A DNA stretch of 64,000 bases from Aristolochia californica (GCA_029961685.1 JARWKL010000003.1:18470467-18534466); one strand, 5' to 3'. Numbered from the stretch's first letter, positions 22,500-33,199 are shown. Translations and numbers: made by a program. Notes: generated by a model not told the origin, from the letters alone.

Positions 22500-24200
22500 A
22501 TGGCCAATCAGGCTGAACCATTACAGTTACCTGCAGCAGGTGACCATAGAGCCCTGAGGGATTATTCTATCCTATCCAACTTCACATCACCTTCTTGCAT
22601 TATAATGCTACCCACTACTGCTACCAGTTATGAGTTGAAACCAATTGTGATCCAACTCCTCCCTACATTCTATGGGTTGGAGAAGGAGGACACTTATTAC
22701 CACATCAAGGAATTCTTAGATATCTGTGAGACTTTCAAATTCCATAATTTCTCAGATGACTCTATCTGGTTAAGACTTTTTCCATTTTCACTTAAGGATA
22801 AGGCCAAGTCTTGGCTTAATTTCTTAGAGGTGGGCAGTATTACTTCATGGGACACATTAGTCACAAAATTTTTGTCCAAGTACTTTCCCATTCAAATAGC
22901 TATAGCCCTCAGAAGAGAAATCTCCAACTTTATGCAGGAGGAGGGTGAACACTTTCATGAGGCTTGGGAGAAATGGAAGGATTTGATCCATAGGTGTCCG
23001 CATCATCGGTTTGAGAAATGGCATTTAGAGCAATACTTTTATCAAGGTCATACACCCTCGGTTGGACCCATGGTAGATGCAACGAGTGGTGAGAGTTTGA
23101 TGGGTAAGAGTGCTAGTGTGGCGTGGGACTTCTTTGAAACGTTGACTAATCAATCTCAGCAATGGGGTTTGTCATTTAATGTTGATAGGAGATCCCACAA
23201 AGCCAAAAGAGGGGGTCTCTATGAGGTTAGTGAAACACCCATGCTCATGGCCAAGATTGAGGGGTTGACTAGAAAAATTGATGTCCTTATGGTGTCCAAG
23301 AGTTCATCTGCTCCTAACCCATCTACTGTCTGTGCCATATGCTCTAGTTCATCTCTTCCCAAACAAATGTGTCCATCTAGTTCATCCTACCCGGAGCTCA
23401 TTGAGGACTTGAATGCAGTCAAGAATATTCATAGACCAAACCGAAACGATCCTTTTTTGGAAACATATAATCCAGGTTGGGCTAGGGACCCAACTTTCTC
23501 ATGGTCCAAGGGTCCATACGTTGGGTCCTCCAGGGTTTACTCAACCCCAAGCTCCGTGCCCACACTTCACTCAACAACCATTGATTCCACAAAAACCTTC
23601 ACTTGAGGATACACTTCAATTATTCATGCAGAATACACAGTCCTCCATTGCTAAACTTGAAATGCAAGTGAGTCAGTTGGCCAGCCACATGAGTGAACAG
23701 GCACAAAATAGACTCCCAAGTCAAACCATTCCTAACCCCAAAAGCACACATGAGAGTGGGTCAAGTTCCAATCCCCACCATGAGCAAGCCAAAGCCATAA
23801 CCACCCTTAGGAGTGGTCATGAGTTGAAAAATGGGGTAGGGACCACTAAGTCTAAGGAGTCAAAGGATGACAATGGGGACACATCATTGAGTGAAGAAAC
23901 TCCAAGTTCTCCACCAACAGCCAGGCAGATCTCTAACCAAGTCCCACAAACTCCTTATCCGCAGAGGTTATCGGGCCCACCTAGGAAAGGAGATAGCATG
24001 CATGAAACGTTGGAACTATTTAGTAAGGTTCACATTAATATTCCACTTCTTGATGCTATTAGGCAAGTCCCTGCTTATGCCCAATTTTTGAAAGACCTTT
24101 GTACACAGAAGATAAAACAACATGTTAACAAAAAGGTCTTTCTTACTGAGCATGTAAGCTCAATTCTGAAGCACAACACTCCTCCTAAAGTTAAAGATCC
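22500..24200 (+). pseudogene. Athila E gag
   Basis: The ATG at 22500 (MANQAEPLQLPAAGDHRALRDY) is a better start than the upstream one at 22368, because relatives begin their conserved part with RTLRDY. The core PIVIQLLPTFYGLEKED, HIKEFLDIC, LRLFPFSLKDKAKSWLN and FLSKYFP is classic Athila gag. The first frame ends at 23606; coding continues in another frame at 23500-24200 with LFMQNTQSSIAKLEMQVSQLA, a coiled-coil word, and AKAITTLRSGHEL. One frameshift, near 23500, makes it a pseudogene. Confidence 0.88.
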
Positions 24201-24896
24201 TGGATGCCGCACATATATCATTGGTGAACATACCATCCAGAGAGCTCTTCTTGACTTAGAGGCAAGTGTGAATTTGCTTCCTTTCTCTGTTTACTAGAAA
24301 TTAGGTTTGGGGGAATTGAAGCCTACTCCCATCACACTTCAACTAGCTGACCGTTCTGTCAAGATACCACGAGGAACAGTTGAAGATGTTTTGTTAAAAG
24401 TGGACAAATTTCTATTCTCGGTTGATTTCATTGTTCTTGTTACAGAACCAGTAGTCAAAGTGACCAACCAAATTCCTGTCATCCTAGGACATCCCTTCTT
24501 AGCCACATCTATTGCTGTCATTCATTGTAAAAGTGGTGAGTTGGAGTTGTCTTTTGGAAATTTGAAGGTCTCATTGAATGTGTTTAATGTCGGGCACCAA
24601 CCACTTGAGTATGATGATTTGAGTTATGCATTTAAGATAGAGACTGTTATGCTTGATGATGAATCCACTCTTGAATCTTTTGAATCTTACATAACATCTT
24701 TAGAAATGGACTATTTTGATGAGGAAACATATTTTCGAGAGGTTGACTCTTTACTCAGTTTTGTACCTCTGTTGGAGGAAGCTTATGAGGTTGTCACAAC
24801 TGATCATCCATAGGATCTTCATCTTGACTTGGACAAACCTCTTGAAACTTCCAAGCTAGATCTTAAGCCACTTCCTCCCACGTTGAAGTATATGTT
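24201..24896 (+). pseudogene. Athila E aspartic protease
   Basis: RALLDLEASVNLLPFSVY (24240-24295) occupies the active site; the usual D-L-G-A has become D-L-E-A, so the catalytic Gly is lost, and a stop follows. GELKPTPITLQLADRSVKIPRGTVEDVLLKVDKFLFSVDFIVL and PVILGHPFLATS (24307-24520) are the typical body. The frame goes on to 24813, and LKYMF at 24885 is the last coding word before the insertion at 24897. The reading resumes at 27979 with AFLGP. Confidence 0.85.
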
Positions 24897-24979
24897 TGTT
24901 ATGGTCCTGGGGTTAAGTACCTATGCCTTCCGGTCCTAACATGCCTGTCTTTTGGGTAGTATTGGCTAGGTGTTTAACA
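24897..24979 (+). repeat. 83-bp miniature LTR, + orientation
   Basis: Starts TGTTATGGTCCTGGGG and ends GGTGTTTAACA; same length as the two copies at 27650-27732 and 27896-27978, which lie in the other orientation. Only four bases of the primer site (tttg) follow before the sequence turns into an inverted LTR end. Confidence 0.8.
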
Positions 24980-25019
24980 TTTGTAATGTCAAACACCTAG
25001 CCAATACTACCCAAAAGAC
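24947..25019. repeat. Perfect 29-bp inverted repeat with a 15-nt loop
   Basis: Arms at 24947-24975 and 24991-25019 are exact reverse complements. They are the 3' part of the miniature LTR and an inverted copy of it. As RNA or single-stranded DNA this would fold into a strong hairpin; it arises from the LTR inversion and need not have a function. Confidence 0.9.
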
Positions 25020-25024
25020 TATAA

Positions 25025-25123
25025 TGTCAAGCACCTAGCCAATACTACCCAAAAGACCGGTCTGTTAGGAGCAGAAGACATAGGTACTTAACCCAGGACT
25101 AGGGGTCAAAGTGGGCCATAACA
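25025..25123 (-). repeat. Miniature LTR, minus orientation, 99-bp variant
   Basis: Reverse complement of the 83-bp LTR with about 17 extra bases near its 5' end (the cccactttgacccctagt word on the minus strand). Its 5' end abuts a purine-rich word of the small internal region, as expected of a 3' LTR. Confidence 0.75.
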
Positions 25124-25267
25124 CCACACCCCTCTTCGTGAGGCGACGACCACCATGGCTTAACATGTAGCGACGGGTGCCGTATGGCGACCGCATCTAG
25201 GACCCACGGAATTCCTGCATCCGCTGGGAATCGAACTCGTGACCTAGCCGAAGCTCTGATACCAAGT
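25124..25267 (-). other. Miniature-element internal region variant
   Basis: On the minus strand it begins with the primer site ttggtatcagagc, carries gttcgattccc (which looks like a tRNA B-box-type word) and ends with the purine-rich gaagaggggtgtgg. It is the counterpart of 27733-27895 but clearly diverged. It directly follows a gypsy LTR and not its own LTR. Confidence 0.65.
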
Positions 25268-26206
25268 TGTTATGATCCCTATCCATGGATCTAGTAACTT
25301 GGCGAGTTGAATATGAATCCAGCACTGTTTGAGGGTTTCTTCTCACGTTTTTGTGCAAAGAACTCTCTTATACTTCTCCTTTCACGTTAGGATTGAAAAG
25401 GATTTTTCTTTTCTCAATTATAAATGCAACTAGCAAGTTAAAGGACTGTTTAAGCACTCAGATATGAAACCCCTCTTTTATGATTCACATCAAGAGGGTT
25501 TTACTTGCTGTAATGACTCAAGAACAACCCCTTTCCCTTTACTGAATCCATTCCCCTTGAAAAGGAGTTTCCTTTTCTTAATTATGAATGAACCCAGCTA
25601 GTTAAGGAAGCTCCTTGAGGCCCCAATGTGGAACCCCCTTTCTTATGGTTCACGTCAAAGTAGGGTTTCCAATTTCATGCAGCACTGGTTCCTTACGTAA
25701 AAGAGAAACATAAAACTAATCTAAATGCTTGGAATAAGATTAACAAATACCTCTAGACGTCAACACCCAATCAGCTACAAGAACTCGTCCTCCTTCCTGG
25801 GTAGACTCACCTCAAGACCTCTCCTTTTCTGGAATTTCCGTGACGAGGTAGTCTCTCCCTTGCAGTTCGGAATAGAAGGGTGCTTCCTCTTCTTCTTCCT
25901 CCCACGATCTCCTCAAAGACTCTCCAATGGATGCAACAAACCACCAAAGAGAGTTCAAGCCAAGAACCCTAGAATAGGGAGCCTATCAATAACCTAATTA
26001 CTCTAGTTTATGCTAATTCCAAACTTGCTTTATTTCTCCATCCTTACCCCTTAAATAGGGTAATTAACATCAACATAGGTTAGGGTTATAAAACCCAATT
26101 CTACCCCTACCTTTAAGTCTTATTACAAATTAATGAAATTCGAAATTAAAAGCAACATAAATAATAAAATTAAAGTAGATGACTCAGTGTTATTGAGTCC
26201 ATAACA
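25268..26206 (-). repeat. LTR of gypsy element D (939 bp), minus strand
   Basis: In + orientation starts tgttatgatcc and ends gagtccataaca. Words shared with the LTRs of elements 1 and 2 (gatctagtaacttggcgag, ccagcactg, the aggagtttccttttctt run) place it in the same chromovirus group. On the minus strand it is followed by acttggtatcagagc, its primer site, although no gag lies there. Confidence 0.82.
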
Positions 26207-26224
26207 TCTACCCTCCCCCCCCCC
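26207..26224 (-). other. Polypurine tract of element D
   Basis: On + a run of ten C in tctaccctcccccccccc; on the minus strand a polypurine tract beside the LTR, the plus-strand primer of reverse transcription. Confidence 0.8.
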
Positions 26225-27645
26225 GGTGTCGAGCTTGTCCTCAAGCTTGGAAGATGGGTAGACCTGGTGGAAGTTATCGAGCTGCTTCCATGATGAGTAG
26301 TTGTGGCCGATTGCTGCCTAGTAATGGCATGCAGGGAGATGTCTGGTGGTTCGTCCTCTATCATATCCTCTGTCACCTCGATATCCTCATCTTCAACCTT
26401 ATCGATCAAAAACAATCTTTTGCACTGATGCCCAGCCCGATATGGTTCATCACAGTTGTAACACAGATTCTTAGCCCACTGTTCTCCATCTCAGAACTTG
26501 TCAATTTTTTTATATAAGGAGATGTAGGATAACTAGATCTCGGATTCCCTGTCAAAGTAATACCCGGGTTGTTTCTTAGAGGAATGCGCTCCCCTTGGCC
26601 CGTGGATGGAGCTCTCCACTCCCCTAACCATGGAGGTAGTCTGTGTTGTGCCTTCTGTCGCAGTTCTAAAGTACGCGCTATATTCATAGCACTGGATAGG
26701 TCAACAGGTGCATAGAGCTCCACCTCAAGCTTTAATGCCTCAGTCAGTCCTGCTATAAATAGTGCAACTTGCTGATCCACTTCTACCATACTACTGGCTC
26801 GTACTAATTTTTCCTGGAACAGCTTTTGATATTGATCCACGGCCCCAGTTTGGCGTAACAAAACAAAATCTCCCAAAGGGTTGCTGTAAGCCAGAGGACC
26901 AAAACGGAGAGAGGACAGTCGCTTAAATTCATCCCAATTTACCACGTCGCTATCAACCTCAACAAGTTGGTACCAAAGTTGTGCTTCCCCTAGTAAGTGG
27001 AAAACAGCCACGTTAACTCGGTCATAGGTTGGGACTCGTTGATGGCTAAAAACATTTTCATTGATACAACCATATCAAAGGTCTTCTAACCCATTATAAG
27101 TAGGGAATTCAATTTTAGTATACCTCAGAATAGTGCCTCCCCCTGGTATAAGTGTCCCCCCGGAATGAGGGGTCCTTTCTGTCCGAAGAAACTCGTGTGC
27201 CTAGGAAATTCGTCTCCGCCTCTGTTATAAGAATGGTCCCCTCCTCTCTACTCTGGAATGAGAGGTACAGTGCCTCTACCCTGGTTGAGGTGTCCCCCCA
27301 GAATGAGGGGTCCTTGCTGACCCAAGAAACTCGTGTGTCTATTAAACTCATCTCCTCCTCTGATTTGTGAATGGTCCCCCAGAATTGGGTTCTTGCCAGT
27401 GTTCAGACCAGTCTCCATGTTATCCATCCTTCCTTTCAAGCTTTCCAAACTGAGAGTGAACTTCTCCTCCAATGCAGCAAATTTCTTGCCAGTAGTCAAA
27501 CCAGTCTCCATGCTATCCATCCTTCCCTTCAAGGTCTCCATATCGATATCAATTTTGGAGAACCTCTCTAGTACTGTATCAAATTTTGTTTCAAGCAATT
27601 CAAAGTATTCATTGGTGCTTCTCTCTGTCAGGTATCCATTGATAC
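26225..27645 (-). pseudogene. Element D gag; pol deleted
   Basis: Minus-strand frames: 27667-27248 (coiled-coil-like N-terminal part with two SMETG/NMETG repeats and the HTSFLGQ word), a shifted stretch to 27115 that repeats the HTSFLGQ-containing segment, and 27011-26406 with the gag core (FHLLGEAQLWYQL, NPLGDFVLLRQTGAVDQYQKLFQEKLVRASSMV) and a zinc-knuckle region near 26465 (CVTTVMNH, degraded). At about 26330-26290 the sequence jumps from the ISLHAITRQQS word that precedes protease straight to the last codons of pol. The element thus lacks protease, RT, RNase H and integrase and could only move with helper proteins. Confidence 0.8.
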
Positions 27646-27649
27646 CAAA

Positions 27650-27978
27650 TGTTAACCACCTAGCCAATACTAGCTAAAAGATTGGCCTGTTAAGAGCAGA
27701 AGACATAGGTACTTAACCCCAGGACCATAACAGTACACCCCGACCTCCCGAGCCAACGAACATGGTGGACTTAAAACAGCAATGGGGACAGGGTTAGGAG
27801 CCCATACTCCCTTACGGTGCCCCGCCAGGGGCGTGCGGTCCACCTGGGCACACAGGGACTCGAAATCAGGACGTATTGCCCACTCTGATACCAAATGTTA
27901 AGCACCTAGCCAATACTACCCAAAAGACCGGCCTGTTAGGAGCGGAAGGCATAGGTACTTAACCCCAGGACCATAATA
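27650..27978 (-). mobile_element. Miniature LTR retrotransposon (329 bp, SMART/TRIM-like)
   Basis: Two 83-bp direct repeats (27650-27732 and 27896-27978) flank a 163-bp interior. On the minus strand each LTR runs TGTTATGGTCC to TTAACA; the first is followed by tttggtatcagagtggg, an initiator-Met-type primer site, and the interior ends with cgggaggtcggggtg, a purine tract, before the second LTR. No coding capacity. Known TRIM LTRs are usually 100-250 bp and SMART elements are under about 300 bp in total (family knowledge), so this is at the small end. It must depend on other elements for its enzymes. Confidence 0.82.
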
Positions 27979-29160
27979 GCATTCTTGGGGCCCATTAACT
28001 CATTGCCAGTCATTATTGTCTCTGATTTGAGGACTGAGTAGGAGGAACAATTGATTGAAGTTTTACAAGCACACAGAGATGCATTGGGGTGGACTCTTGA
28101 TGTCTTAAAAGGGATTAGCCCCTCCATATGCATGCCTCGTATTCATTTGTAGGAGCGGACTAAAACCTCATATGAGATGCAATGTAGGTTAAATCCCCAT
28201 ATGCAGAAGGTTATGAGAGAAGAAGTCATTAAGTTGCTTGTGTCAGGCATCATTTACCCTATTTCTGATAGCACCTATGTGAGTCCAATTCGAGTTGTCC
28301 CTAAGAAAGGGGAGATAACGATAATGAAAAAAGAGAGTGGTGAATTGATTCCCACAAGAACTACCACAAAGTGGCATGTCTGCATTGACTATAACAAACT
28401 TAATTCTGCCACTAGGAAGGATCACTTCCCACTACCTTTCATTGATCAAATGCTAGAGGGATTGGCCGGCCACAGTTTTTATTGCTTCTTAGATGGATAC
28501 TCCGGCGACAATCAAATTCCCATTGGTCCAGACCACCAGAAAAAGACCACATTCACGTGTCCGTTCGGCACCTTTGGTTACAGACGCATGCCTTTTGGTT
28601 TATGCAATGCACTCGCCACTTTCCAACGGTGCATGATGAGTATCTTTTCTGACATGATTGGTGATTTTTTAGAGGTCATTATGGATGACTTTTCTGTGTT
28701 TGGCTCTAGCTTTGAGACATGTCTGCACAGTCTTTCACTCGTATTGTCCTGTTGCATTAAGTCCAATTTAGTCTTGAATTGGGGAAAATGCCACTTCATG
28801 GTAAAAGAAGGAATTGTTTTAGGACATGTAGTGTCTGAGCGGGGTATTGAAGTGGACAAAGCCAAGGTTGACCTAATTGCCAATCTGCCACTACCTACTT
28901 CTGTGAAGGGGCTACGTTCTTTCCTTGGCCATGATGGGTTCTATAGGCACTTCATTAAGGACTTCAGCAAAATTTATCATCCTTTGATGAATTTGCTTGC
29001 TCAAGATATTTCTTTTGCCTTTGATGATGCATGTATTCATGCTTTTGAGACACTGAAGAAACGTTTGTCCACTGCACCCATTGTCGAACTCCCTACTAGG
29101 TCTTCGCCTTTTGAGTTGATGTGTGATGCCTCTGATTATGCATTGGGGGCTGTTTTGTGA
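27979..29160 (+). pseudogene. Athila E reverse transcriptase
   Basis: Resumes with AFLGP, LPVIIVSDL, HRDALGWTLDVLKGISPSICMPRI (stops at 28040 and 28152), then a long frame 28177-29160: NPHMQKVMREEVIKLL, WHVCIDYNKLN, FLDGYSGDNQIPI carrying the first Asp (C-F-L-D), RRMPFGLCNALATFQRCM, IMDDFSVFG (M-D-D, the YxDD equivalent in Athila), LNWGKCHFMVKEGIVLGH and LRSFLGHDGFYRHFIKDFSKI. The RT core frame of 327 codons is the longest nearly intact pol segment in the window. Confidence 0.9.
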
Positions 29161-29560
29161 CAAAAGGCGGATAAAATTCCCTGTGTCATTCAGTATGCTA
29201 GCCGCACTTTTCATGATGCTCAATTGAATTACAATACCACTGAGAAGGAGTTGCTAGCTGTTGTATTTTTCTTGAAAAAATTTTGATCATATCTGTTAGG
29301 GTCAAAGGTTATAGTATTCACTGATCATTCTGCTTTCAAGTACTTATTATCCATCAAGGACACTAAACCTTGCTTGATTAGATGGATCTTGCAATTGCAA
29401 GAATTTGACCTTGAGATTCAAGATAAGAAGGGTTGTGAGAATATTGTTGCTAATCATCTATCTAGGATCTGTATAGCACCTCAGGAAGGATCCCTTCCTT
29501 TAAATGATTCCTTCCCTAATGAAAAACTTCTCCAAGTATCCCAGTTGCCTTGTTTGCTGA
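29161..29560 (+). pseudogene. Athila E RNase H
   Basis: MCDASDYALGAVL closes the RT frame, then a stop; YASRTFHDAQLNYNTTEKELLAVVFFLKKF, another stop, and [52 protein letters not shown]. The three acidic positions (MCDA, TEKE, FTDH) are all present, so inactivity is due to the two stops. Confidence 0.88.
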
Positions 29561-30529
29561 CATAGTCAACTATCTTGTAACTCGTAAGATTCCTGATTAT
29601 TGGAGTAAACAAGATCAGTTGAAATTCTTTTTCCAAGTCAAAAAAAAAATTTGGGATGACCCTTATTTGTTCAAGGTGTGTCCAAACCAAGTCATTAGGA
29701 GTTGTGTACCTGAACAAGACTTTGCCAACATTCTTGAATTTTGTCATTCCCACGCATGTGGTGGACATTTTGGTGCTAGAAAGACCGAGGCTAAAGTCTT
29801 GCAATGTGGTTTCTATTGGCCTTCATTATTTAGAGATGCCCGTGAGTTTTGTCGTGTGTGTGATAGATTCCAACGGACTGGTTGTTTGTCTAGGAAGAAC
29901 ATGATGCCTCTTAACCCCATTCTTATTGTTGAATTGTTTGATGTGTGGGGTATTGACTTCATGGGTCCTTTACTGTCTCATTTGGCTATCACTACATCCT
30001 TGTTTCTATTGAATATGTCTCTGGATGGATTGAAGCTATTGCATCTAAGACAAATGATCACAAAGTGGTGGTAAAGTTTTTAAAAGAAAACATCTTTAAT
30101 CAGTTTGGTACCCCGAGAACGATCATTAGTGATGGGGGATCTCATTTTTGTAACAGAGCATTTGAGACCTTGTTGAAGAAATACTCCATCACTCATCGGG
30201 TGTCCACTCTGTATCACCCACAAACTTGTGGTCAAGTGGAAATCTCCAATAGGGAGATCAAACGAATTTTGGAGAAGTCGGTTCGCTTTGATAGGAAAGA
30301 TTGGCCCACTCAATTGGACGATACTTTATGGGCCTATCATAACGCTTATAAGACTCCTATTGGGATGTCTCCATTTCGCCTAGTGTTCGGCAAAGCATGT
30401 CATCTACATGTTGAGCTTCAGCATAGAGCTTATTGGGCCATTAAGGTTTCAAATTTTGATTTGGCTCAAGCGGGTGAGGAGAGGAAATTGCAATTGAATG
30501 AATTGGAGGAGATACGTCATGATGCTTAG
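29561..30529 (+). pseudogene. Athila E integrase
   Basis: NYLVTRKIPDYWSKQDQLKF precedes HSHACGGHFGARKTEAKVL and CRVCDRFQRTG (HHCC zinc-binding end). WGIDFMGP holds the first catalytic Asp; a frame change follows near 29970; [17 protein letters not shown] holds the second; [25 protein letters not shown] holds the Glu. [39 protein letters not shown] and the ELEEIRHDA end complete it. Confidence 0.88.
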
Positions 30530-31189
30530 GAGAATGCCAAACTGTAAACAAAGCTTTTACATGATAAATCTATTTTTTGCAAGTCTTTTACTCTTGGGCA
30601 GAATGTTTTACTTTATAATTCATGATTGCATTTGTTTCCAGGGAAGCTGAGATCCAGGTGGTCAGGTCCATTTGAGGTTGGTTACACAAGTGTTTCCTCA
30701 TGGCGTTGTTGATATCCGCAATCACGGAGATGGGTCGGTCTTCAAAGTTAACAGTCAGAGGCTCAAACCGTATCTTGAAAATGTCCCCAGACCGGAAGAG
30801 GTGATGGTGATTTTCTTGGAGGAACCTGTCCATTCATCTTGACTGTGTTAGAGTCTTGCTTACAACTATAAACTTAGTACATTGTGGGAAATCTCCACGT
30901 TTCTATCTCTTTGTACATTACAGTTTTTATTTTTGGTTTATTCATTCTTATTGGGATAACCTTTGGTGTACTCTGGTCTTGATTGATTGGAGGTCCCCCA
31001 GCGATGCCGGCCCCGTCATGGACTCGGGGTACTCTCTTGCCGGCTAAGAGCGCAAATGGTTTCGATAGTCGATGACCTGACTTTTGGTGCCTAGTTTGAG
31101 AGGTCTGTACTCAAACAACCGTTATGGGATTGACCAATTCAAACTTGAAGTATTGAATGAAAACCTTATGGTGAGTAATTCAAGGATTT
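30530..31189 (+). other. Athila E pol end and downstream spacer, truncated
   Basis: Weak continuation of pol (KVNSQRLKPYLENVP-type word near 30745-30790) is followed by noncoding sequence containing the GC-rich ccagcgatgccggccccgtc word. No env-like frame, purine tract or 3' LTR of the Athila is seen; element F begins at 31190 and the Athila 3' end is not found beyond it. Confidence 0.55.
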
Positions 31190-31578
31190 TGTTATGCACA
31201 CAATAACATTATTATTTTAGTGTTTTCTTTAATTTACTTTATTTATTTCAATTTTAGGCCACAGGGGTATTTTTGGAATATTTTATTTATAGGGGTATTT
31301 CTGTAATATTTTATCTTAAACCCTAACGAGGTGAACCCTATTTAAGGGGTATGAGTAATGAGAAATGAAAGCATTAAAGTATTAAGAATTAGGTTAAATC
31401 TAGCGTAAGAGGCTTAGAGTTCTCCTCAACGAGCTCTAGGGTGTTCAAGCTTCCCTTTGGCTTCATCTTTCGTTTTTGTTCTCCATGTCTTCCTACAATC
31501 CCTACCATCCATACGGTAATCCATGGCAGATTGCAGATTCTCCCAAAGAATCCACATGTCAGATCTGGGATTGTAACA
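31190..31578 (+). repeat. Element F 5' LTR (389 bp)
   Basis: Starts TGTTATGCACACAATAACA and ends GGATTGTAACA, followed by the primer site actggtatcagagc. A ccctatttaagggg word at 31335-31348 is a plausible TATA region, repeated in the LTR piece at 33345-33358. Confidence 0.85.
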
Positions 31579-31607
31579 ACTGGTATCAGAGCGGGAACAC
31601 AATTGGT

Positions 31608-31730
31608 TATTCTATATCCCAAGAAAGATGGATTGCTATGGGTATGGAATTGGAAGAAATACGAGCACGGTTAGATGCTTCAATTGAGCGTTATGCAAGA
31701 GAGCCATGAGCTGCCGCAAAATAGGTCACA
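31608..31730 (+). pseudogene. Element F gag-like N-terminal scrap
   Basis: The frame after the primer site contains SISQERWIAMGMELEEIRARLDASIERYAREP, a charged helical stretch like the coiled-coil start of chromovirus Gag proteins in this window. It ends at 31709. Nothing of the gag core or zinc knuckle follows, and the GC-rich remainder (31730-32640) has only chance frames. Confidence 0.5.
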
Positions 31731-32442
31731 CGACTTGAATTCTCTAAGCATGACAGCGGCATAGAAAATGCAGCGGAAGTTCTCTCGGATGAAAAACAGA
31801 TGAAGTATGAAATCCGAGAGTCCTTTGTCTCGAAAAAGCTCTCCAAAAATCCAAAATCCGACGGCGGAGACATTGGAATTTCAAAAACGGAAGGTCACCC
31901 TTTCCCAATGGACGCCGTGCGTATCTCCGAATCAAAGATGCAGGGGGAGGTGATTTCCTAAGAGAGGAAATTCCGAAATCGTCGGCACTGGAGGATTTGG
32001 GGCCGACCTCAAATCTGAAATCAGAGGGGAATAGAAAATTCCGTCGGTGCCATAGGAGAAATTTCCGATGGAATTTCTGCTGGTCTCTATTCTGGGGGGC
32101 TGAGAAACAGAGGTTCTCTGTCTCCACAATGCTCCTAGTGGCGAAGCCCCACCTACGAAGCAGGATAGTTCATCGGCGCCGTAAGCGACTTTTCAGCAAG
32201 GGATCTCGGTTCTGGGAGGCTGAGCAACAACGATTCACAAGTTTTCAAGAGCCCTCTGTCTCTGAAACTATCCAGGCGGCGAAGCCCCAACGGGCTGTGA
32301 TTTGCCACCGGAAAATCAGGCGACTCCGTCAGTACCGTGAGAGAGGAAGGAGACATATGTCGCCCGCCTACGTCGGTGCCGTGAGTAAAGGATCCACCAA
32401 CTGCAGAGTTCAGGAGCTGCCGAAGGAAGAAGATGAGTCCCG

Positions 32443-32473
32443 ATTAAATTTTCCTAACTTAGGAAAATTTAAT
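32443..32473. repeat. Perfect 31-nt palindrome in element F interior (copy 1)
   Basis: Fifteen bases (attaaattttcctaa), a single C, then the exact reverse complement. The same palindrome recurs at 32957-32987 in the duplicated interior, unchanged although neighbouring bases differ. Confidence 0.9.
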
Positions 32474-32683
32474 CGGCACGGTCCACTGAGTCGCACGCCG
32501 GACCGGGGAGTTCCTAAACCAAGTCAACCCAGGTTAACTCGGACAGGCCCAAAAAAAAAAAAGTGGGCATACAGAGGGGGGGTCATAGCTATCGCAGATG
32601 CTACTTCGGTACTGGTGGAGACATCGGCATACAGACACTACTTTTGAACTTGAGGACAAACTCGTGTTCCAAGGGGGGTGTAA

Positions 32684-32748
32684 TGTTATGCACATAATAA
32701 CATTATTATTTTAGTATTTTCTTTAATTTACTTTATTTATTTCAGTTT
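32684..32748 (+). repeat. Element F truncated LTR (65 bp)
   Basis: Matches the first 65 bases of the LTR at 31190 after a purine tract (aaggggggtg), then breaks directly into interior sequence equivalent to 32236. Confidence 0.85.
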
Positions 32749-32956
32749 CCACAAGTTTCTGAGAGCCCTCTATCTCGGAAACTATCCAGGCGGCGAAGCC
32801 CCAACGGTCTATGATTCGCCACTGAAAAATGAGGCGACTCTGTCGGTGCCGTGAGAGAGGAAGGAGACATCTGTCGCCCACCTTCGTCGGTGCCGTGATG
32901 AAAGGATCCGCCAACTGCAAAGTTTAGGAGCTGCCGAAGGAAGAAGACAAGTCCCA

Positions 32957-32987
32957 ATTAAATTTTCCTAACTTAGGAAAATTTAAT
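32957..32987. repeat. Perfect 31-nt palindrome in element F interior (copy 2)
   Basis: Identical to 32443-32473. Sequence on both sides has substitutions between the copies (for example gatgagtcccg against gacaagtcccaa). Confidence 0.9.
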
Positions 32988-33199
32988 CGGCGCGGTCTGC
33001 TGAGACGAACACCGGACCCGGGAGTTCCTAAACCGAGTCAACCCTGGTTAACTCGGACATGCCCAAAAAAAAAAACAAGTGGGCAAACAGAGGGGGGGTC
33101 ATAGCTATCGCGGATGCTACTTCGGCACCGGTGGAGACATTGACATACAGACACTACTTTCGAGCAAGAGGACAAGCTCTTCTTCCAAGGGGGGTGTAA

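Larger units (their letters stand above)
24897..27978. mobile_element. Composite insertion: miniature LTR element plus pol-less gypsy (D)
   Basis: This 3,082-bp block interrupts the Athila polyprotein between protease and RT; coding sense continues across it. Both outer ends are 5' ends of the same 83-bp LTR in opposite orientation. Read on the minus strand the interior is: LTR, small internal, LTR, gypsy gag, purine tract, gypsy LTR (939 bp), primer site, small internal, LTR (99 bp), LTR piece. The flanking 5-mers atgtt and gcatt differ only by transitions, so a decayed target duplication is possible. Confidence 0.75.

Noticed and set aside
25124..25267. tRNA gene or tRNA-derived SINE, suggested by gttcgattccc
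   Set aside because: No matching acceptor stem, A box or anticodon arm could be found; the region fits an LTR element interior with primer site and purine tract.
31997..32647. Open frame of 216 codons, basic and Arg-rich
   Set aside because: Falls in the GC-rich interior of non-autonomous element F; the opposite strand and other frames are also open there, and the duplicated copy at 32750-33199 does not keep the frame.
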